DNA of 64,000 nucleotides from Collimonas sp. OK412 (GTDB lineage: Bacteria > Pseudomonadota > Gammaproteobacteria > Burkholderiales > Burkholderiaceae_D), in contig NZ_FOLC01000001.1 in NCBI RefSeq assembly GCF_900112135.1, positions 62,001 through 126,000 of the forward strand, read 5' to 3'. Positions 59,698-64,000 of the stretch are shown one piece after another. The notes below the pieces were generated by a model. That model had not been told where the DNA came from and did not search any database. It was given only the letters and a program-made list of their open reading frames with translations. How positions within the stretch are numbered: position 1 is the first letter of the stretch; every line of letters begins with the position of its first letter. The position numbers and the translations under genes are program-made.

Positions 59698-60942
59698 TTA
59701 CCGTAACCAGCTTAAAACGCCATTGCCGGCAGCACGTCCGGAAGCCAGGCAGGCGCTTAGCAGGTAGCCGCCGGTGGGGGCTTCCCAGTCGAGCATTTCG
59801 CCGGCGCAGAATACGCCCGGCAGGGCCTTCAGCATGAGCTGCGGATCCATGCCTTCGAAGGTTACCCCGCCGGCGCTGCTGATGGCTTCATCGATCGGGC
59901 GGGCGGCCAGCAGCGTCAGCGGCAGCGCCTTGATCGCTTGCGCCAGCAGCAAGGGCTGGCCGAAATCGGCGGCCGGCACCAGTTCCCGCAGCAGGCTGGT
60001 CTTGACGCCTTTCAAGCCCAGGCGGCTTTGCAGGTGGCTGGACCAGGAACGCGCGCCGCGCGGCCGCGCCACCTCATCCGTCACGCGCTGCAAGGACCAG
60101 TCCGGCAGCAGGTCGAGGTAGACCAGGGTGCTGCCGCTGGCGGCGATGCGGTCGCGCAGGCCGGCTGACAGCGCATAGATCAGGCTGCCTTCGACGCCGT
60201 CGGCGGTGATCACGAATTCCCCTTGCTTGCGCTGCGCCGGCTGGTCGCCGTCGGTCGTGGTTATCGCTACCGATTTCAGGTGGTGGCCGGCAAAGTGCTC
60301 GCGGAAATATGCGCTCCAGCTTGCCTCGAAACCGCAGTTCGCCGGCAGCAGCGGGGCGAGCGGAACCTCGCGCTGCGCCAGCAGCGGCACCCATCTGGCG
60401 TCGGACCCCAGGCGTGCCCAGCTGCCGCCGCCCAAGGCCAGCACCACGGCGTCGGCCTGCATCGCAAGCGGCCCTTGCGGGGTGTCGAAAGACAATGCGC
60501 CGGCCTCGTTCCAGCCCAGCCAGCGATGGCGCATGTGGAAGCCGACGCCGGCCTGGCGCAGGCGGTGCAGCCAGGCGCGCAGCAGCGGCGCGGCCTTCAT
60601 GTCGGTCGGGAACACGCGGCCGGAGGAACCGATGAAGGTGTCTATGCCAAGCGCGTGCACCCATGCGCGCAGCGCGTCCGGACTGAACTGCTCCAGCAGC
60701 GGTGCGATTTGCGGGCGGCGGGCGCCGTAGCGCGTCAGGAAATCGTCGTAGGGCTCGGAATGGGTGAGGTTCATGCCGCCTTTGCCGGCCAGCAGGAATT
60801 TGCGGCCTACCGACGGCATGGCGTCGTACACATGGACTTGCAAGCCGCCGGCCGCCAGCACCTCGGCCGCCATCAGGCCGGCGGGGCCGCCGCCGATAAC
60901 GGCGACTGTTTTTTGCAATCCGGAATTATTCAACGATGTCAT
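59698..60942 (-). CDS. TIGR03862-type FAD-dependent flavoprotein (HI0933-like)
   Basis: 414 residues. The FAD-binding Rossmann opening VAVIGGGPAGLMAAEVLAAGG, then GRKFLLAGKGGMNLTHSE and a C-terminal GVFCAGEMLDWEAPTGGYLLSACLASGRAAGNGVL mark the HI0933/YhiN-like group, subfamily TIGR03862. The substrate is unknown. It reads leftward like ilvD, with an intervening terminator, so it is probably its own unit. Confidence 0.88.
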   Translation of the reverse strand: MTSLNNSGLQKTVAVIGGGPAGLMAAEVLAAGGLQVHVYDAMPSVGRKFLLAGKGGMNLTHSEPYDDFLTRYGARRPQIAPLLEQFSPDALRAWVHALGIDTFIGSSGRVFPTDMKAAPLLRAWLHRLRQAGVGFHMRHRWLGWNEAGALSFDTPQGPLAMQADAVVLALGGGSWARLGSDARWVPLLAQREVPLAPLLPANCGFEASWSAYFREHFAGHHLKSVAITTTDGDQPAQRKQGEFVITADGVEGSLIYALSAGLRDRIAASGSTLVYLDLLPDWSLQRVTDEVARPRGARSWSSHLQSRLGLKGVKTSLLRELVPAADFGQPLLLAQAIKALPLTLLAARPIDEAISSAGGVTFEGMDPQLMLKALPGVFCAGEMLDWEAPTGGYLLSACLASGRAAGNGVLSWLR

Positions 60943-61123
60943 CAGTCGGGAGAAGCCAATCCTGCAGTGTGATCCAAGGGAGCGTGGTTCAAGGAATATC
61001 TAACGGGAAGAGTTGCAGGAACTGCCATAAAAATCTGCCAGAGGAAGCGGTCTGCAACTTTACCATATTGCAGCAACGGCCACGGGCCGCATGCGGGCTC
61101 CGCGGTACTGGTGACATGGAAAC

Positions 61124-61153
61124 AAAAGAGGCTGGTTTGCACCAGCCTCTTTT
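61124..61153. terminator. Bidirectional terminator downstream of ilvD
   Basis: AAAAGAGGCTGGT and ACCAGCCTCTTTT, 13-bp perfect arms around a 4-nt loop, lie 58 bp after the ilvD stop. A4 and T4 at the ends fit a terminator for both directions. Confidence 0.82.
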
Positions 61154-61210
61154 ACAGAGAGTTACATTTTTCTTGCTAGATAAACGCTAGGACACAAATG
61201 CGTATACCGC

Positions 61211-63085
61211 TTAACGTTTCAGCTGGCTGATGTCGCGCACCGCGCCGCGGTCGGCCGAAGTCGCCATGGCGGCGTAGGCTTGCAAGGCCTGCGACACATA
61301 ACGCTGGCGGTTGACCGGTTTCCAGGCATCCTTGCCTTTGGCTTCCATCGCAGAGCGCCGCTGCGCCAGTTCGCTGTCGCTGATTTTCAAGTGCATGCGG
61401 CGTTCCGGGATGTCGATTTCTATGATGTCGCCTTCCTCCACCAGGCCGATGGCGCCGCCTTCCGCCGCTTCCGGCGAGGCATGGCCGATCACCAGGCCGG
61501 ACGAACCACCGGAGAAGCGGCCGTCGGTGAACAGCGCGCAGGATTTGCCCAGTCCCTTGGACTTGATATACGACGTCGGATACAGCATTTCCTGCATGCC
61601 GGGGCCGCCTTTCGGTCCTTCGTAGCGGATGATGACGACGTCGCCGGCATGCACCGTGTCGCCCAGGATCGCTTCCACGGCGTCGTCCTGGCTTTCAAAG
61701 ACGCGCGCCCGGCCGCTGAACTTGAGGATGCTTTCATCGACGCCGGCGGTTTTCACGATGCAGCCGTTTTCCGCCAGGTTGCCGTACAGGACTGCCAGGC
61801 CGCCGTCCTGCGAATAGGCATGGGCCTTGTCGCGGATGCAGCCGTTGCTGCGGTCGGTGTCGAGGCTGGCGAAGCGCTTTTCCTGGGAAAACGCGACCTG
61901 GGTCGGCACGCCGCCGGGAGCCGCGCTGAACAGCTTGTGTACCGCGGCGTCCTGGGTCTGGGTGATGTCGTTGCTGGCGATGGCGTCGGCCAGCGTCTTG
62001 GCGTGGATGGTCGGACGGCTGGTGTCGAGCAGGCCGGCGCGCGCCAGCTCGCCCAGGATGCTGACGATGCCGCCGGCGCGGTGGACGTCTTCGATATGGT
62101 ATTTGTCGGTCATCGGCGCCACCTTGCACAGGCAAGGAACGTGGCGCGAGATGCGGTCGATGTCGGCCATCTTGAAATCGACTTCGGCTTCCTGCGCCGC
62201 GGCCAGCAAGTGCAGCACGGTGTTGGTCGAACCGCCCATGGCGACATCCAGCGTCATGGCGTTCTCGAACGAAGCCTTGCTGGCGATGGTGCGCGGCAGG
62301 ACCGAATAATCGTCTTGCTCGTAATGGCGTTTGGCCAGTTCCACTATCAGGCGGCCGGCGCGCAGGAACAGCTCCTTGCGGTCGGCGTGGGTAGCGAGGA
62401 TGGTGCCGTTGCCGGGCAGCGCCAGGCCCAGCGCTTCGGTCAGGCAGTTCATCGAGTTGGCGGTGAACATGCCGGAACAGGAGCCGCAGGTAGGGCAGGC
62501 CGAGCGTTCGATTTCAGCGATGTCGGCATCGCTGACGGAGGCGTCGCCGGCCTTGATCATGGCGTCGACCAGGTCGATCTTGAAGATTTTCTGGTCGATG
62601 ACGGCTACGCCTGGCAGTTTTTCAACCACTTTGCCGGCTTCCATCGGGCCGCCGGAAACGAACACCACAGGGATATTCAGGCGCATCGCCGCCATCAGCA
62701 TGCCGGGCGTGATCTTGTCGCAATTGGAGATGCACACCATGGCGTCGGCGCAGTGGGCGTTGACCATGTACTCCACCGAATCGGCGATCAGTTCGCGCGA
62801 AGGCAGCGAATACAGCATGCCGCCGTGGCCCATGGCGATGCCGTCGTCGACCGCGATCGTATTGAATTCCTTGGCGACGCCGCCGGCCGCTTCGATTTCG
62901 CGCGCGACCATCTGGCCCAGGTCCTTGAGGTGGACGTGGCCGGGCACGAACTGGGTAAACGAGTTGACCACGGCAATGATCGGCTTGTCGAAATCGCCGT
63001 CTTTCATGCCTGTGGCGCGCCACAGGGCGCGGGCGCCGGCCATGTTGCGGCCGTGGGTAGTAGTGCGGGAACGGTATTGCGGCAT
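61211..63085 (-). CDS. ilvD: Dihydroxy-acid dehydratase
   Basis: 624 residues. The [Fe-S] cluster Cys residues are in [13 protein letters not shown] and [21 protein letters not shown]. The C-terminal [25 protein letters not shown] and the active-site Ser/Lys region are normal. It makes 2-oxoisovalerate and 2-oxo-3-methylvalerate for valine and isoleucine synthesis. The ATG at 63085 has GGAG 9 nt upstream; an ATG 9 bp earlier (63094) has the SD directly adjacent and is less likely. Confidence 0.96.
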   Translation of the reverse strand: MPQYRSRTTTHGRNMAGARALWRATGMKDGDFDKPIIAVVNSFTQFVPGHVHLKDLGQMVAREIEAAGGVAKEFNTIAVDDGIAMGHGGMLYSLPSRELIADSVEYMVNAHCADAMVCISNCDKITPGMLMAAMRLNIPVVFVSGGPMEAGKVVEKLPGVAVIDQKIFKIDLVDAMIKAGDASVSDADIAEIERSACPTCGSCSGMFTANSMNCLTEALGLALPGNGTILATHADRKELFLRAGRLIVELAKRHYEQDDYSVLPRTIASKASFENAMTLDVAMGGSTNTVLHLLAAAQEAEVDFKMADIDRISRHVPCLCKVAPMTDKYHIEDVHRAGGIVSILGELARAGLLDTSRPTIHAKTLADAIASNDITQTQDAAVHKLFSAAPGGVPTQVAFSQEKRFASLDTDRSNGCIRDKAHAYSQDGGLAVLYGNLAENGCIVKTAGVDESILKFSGRARVFESQDDAVEAILGDTVHAGDVVIIRYEGPKGGPGMQEMLYPTSYIKSKGLGKSCALFTDGRFSGGSSGLVIGHASPEAAEGGAIGLVEEGDIIEIDIPERRMHLKISDSELAQRRSAMEAKGKDAWKPVNRQRYVSQALQAYAAMATSADRGAVRDISQLKR

Positions 63086-63393
63086 GATTTGCATCTCCAG
63101 GATTGATGGCTTAAGGCTGACGTTAGATTGCCTTGCCCATAACGCGATGTCAAATATATGATTTGTGGCTTATTAATATCTATTGCATATATATGGGATT
63201 TGGCGTCTTTGAGGATGCCGGGCTGCGTGCTTTCTTGCTGATTTGTATTTAATTTCTTTACATTGTTAAAATTTTAGTAAATTATTCTAATTAATCGTGA
63301 TTCAAGGATGTTTGTTGCAATAATTTTCCACGCGGGCGACCCTACAATGGCTACAGGTAATCTCGCCGTACAGTCCAGCATGGAGCGCTTCTT
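63086..63393. other. 308-bp AT-rich intergenic region between ilvD and metC
   Basis: This gap holds the promoters of the two divergent amino-acid genes. It is richest in A and T around 63170-63300. No attenuator leader peptide, riboswitch or clear -35/-10 pair with correct spacing was found. Confidence 0.45.
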
Positions 63394-64000
63394 ATGTCTT
63401 CCGATCATTCTTCAGCTTCCCCGGCAACCCATGTCGATACGCAGCTGGTGCATTGCGGCCGCGAGCCGGCGCGTTTTGCCGGCATGGTGAATACGCCGGT
63501 GTTCCGCGGTTCGACCATCATCGCCAACAACCTGGAAGACTGGGAAGCCGCACGCCAGATCGACAATCCGATGTCCAACTACGGCCGCTTCGGCACGCCG
63601 ACCACGCGCTCCTTCGAGCAGGCGATCGTGACGCTGGAAGGCGGCCACAACTGCCTGGTGTTCCCGTCCGGCCTGTCGGCCTGCACCCACAGCATCATGG
63701 CTTTCGTCAAAAGCGGCGACCATGTCCTGATGACCGACAGCGTGTATGGTCCGACCCGCACCTTCGCTGACCGCGTCTTGCGCCGCATGGGTGTTGAAGT
63801 AGAGTATTTCGATCCGCTGATCGGCGGCGAAATCCGTACGTTGCTGCGGCCGAACACCAGCGTGGTGTTTGTCGAATCGCCCGGGTCGTGGACCTTCGAG
63901 GTCCAGGACATCCCCGCCATCGCAGAAGAGGCGCACAAGGTCGGCGCTTACGTCTTGCTCGACAATACCTGGGCCACGCCGCTGTTTTTCAAGCCGTTCG
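63394..64000 (+). CDS. metC: Cystathionine beta-lyase, partial (cut by window end)
   Basis: About 202 codons are inside the window; the 3' end lies beyond 64000. The PLP-dependent Cys/Met metabolism family is clear: THVDTQLVHCGREPARFAGMVNTPVFRGSTI, NYGRFGTPTTRSFEQAIVTLEGG (Tyr and Arg of the phosphate site), FPSGLSACTHSIMAFVKSGDHVLMTDSVYGPTRTF and LLDNTWATPLFFKPF. The PLP lysine itself lies beyond the cut. The arrangement fits MetC rather than MetB by overall sequence feel. GGAG lies 8 nt before the ATG at 63394. It diverges from ilvD. Confidence 0.85.
   Translation, partial: MSSDHSSASPATHVDTQLVHCGREPARFAGMVNTPVFRGSTIIANNLEDWEAARQIDNPMSNYGRFGTPTTRSFEQAIVTLEGGHNCLVFPSGLSACTHSIMAFVKSGDHVLMTDSVYGPTRTFADRVLRRMGVEVEYFDPLIGGEIRTLLRPNTSVVFVESPGSWTFEVQDIPAIAEEAHKVGAYVLLDNTWATPLFFKPF

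Noticed and set aside
61280-63106. Plus-strand open frame of 608 codons
   Set aside because: Antisense to ilvD, shadow composition.
1-64000. CRISPR arrays, tRNA or rRNA genes, transposases, integrases, riboswitches
   Set aside because: Looked for by eye on both strands; no convincing candidate. A tRNA or covariance-model scan would be the deciding check.

Overview
The window is about 60% GC, densely packed bacterial chromosome that looks like Burkholderiales, most likely Oxalobacteraceae (Collimonas/Herbaspirillum-like). The basis is the long TrpS form, BamC, the PHP / YciO / site-2 protease / TrpS / DapA / BamC / metallo-hydrolase gene string, and an AcoD-type aldehyde dehydrogenase beside a DUF779 gene. 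The genus is an inference. No rRNA, tRNA, CRISPR array, transposase or integrase was seen.

Layout. 1-6.9 kb: small metabolic genes (D-amino-acid PLP enzyme with RidA, DUF1697, FMN-binding protein, LysR regulator divergent from an azoreductase, secreted hydrolase). 7.1-14.1 kb: an AcoR-like sigma-54 activator, an orphan spore-coat-U protein, two hydrolases, and an unusual protein joining six membrane helices to a candidate cysteine-peptidase domain. 14.1-19.4 kb: DinB-like protein, slipin, and an iron-uptake unit (TonB receptor, PiuC, a second 2OG dioxygenase) with a possible Fur box. 19.8-21.7 kb: two aldo/keto reductases. 21.8-27.6 kb: an ethanolamine catabolic operon (aldehyde dehydrogenase, DUF779, permease, EutB, EutC). 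It carries two well-spaced -24/-12 promoters and an upstream palindrome, which suggests sigma-54 control, perhaps by the activator at 7.1 kb. 28-30 kb: patatin and an alpha/beta hydrolase. 30-35.7 kb: a tripartite EmrAB/NodT-type efflux operon ending in a MarR gene and a 60-residue protein, with a TetR gene divergent from it.

35.8-52 kb: a housekeeping string (PHP phosphoesterase, YciO-like protein, site-2 protease, TrpS, methyltransferase, DapA, BamC, metallo-hydrolase). It is interrupted after the PHP gene by about 9 kb carrying an alternative aa3-type cytochrome oxidase (subunit II with fused cytochrome c, subunit I, two subunit III paralogues, subunit IV), two membrane proteins and HtpX. 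52-64 kb: an alanine-rich lipoprotein, JmjC/cupin oxygenase, SlyD, MutS translationally coupled to a secreted protein of unknown function, a TonB-like proline-rich membrane protein, a flavoprotein, IlvD, and the start of MetC, cut by the window end.

The most coherent new story is the sigma-54 ethanolamine/acetaldehyde regulon. Ethanolamine is imported by the permease, split by EutBC to acetaldehyde and ammonia, and the aldehyde is oxidised by the dehydrogenase. Other items worth a look are the membrane/cysteine-peptidase fusion, the secreted protein coupled to mutS, and the small protein at the end of the efflux operon.
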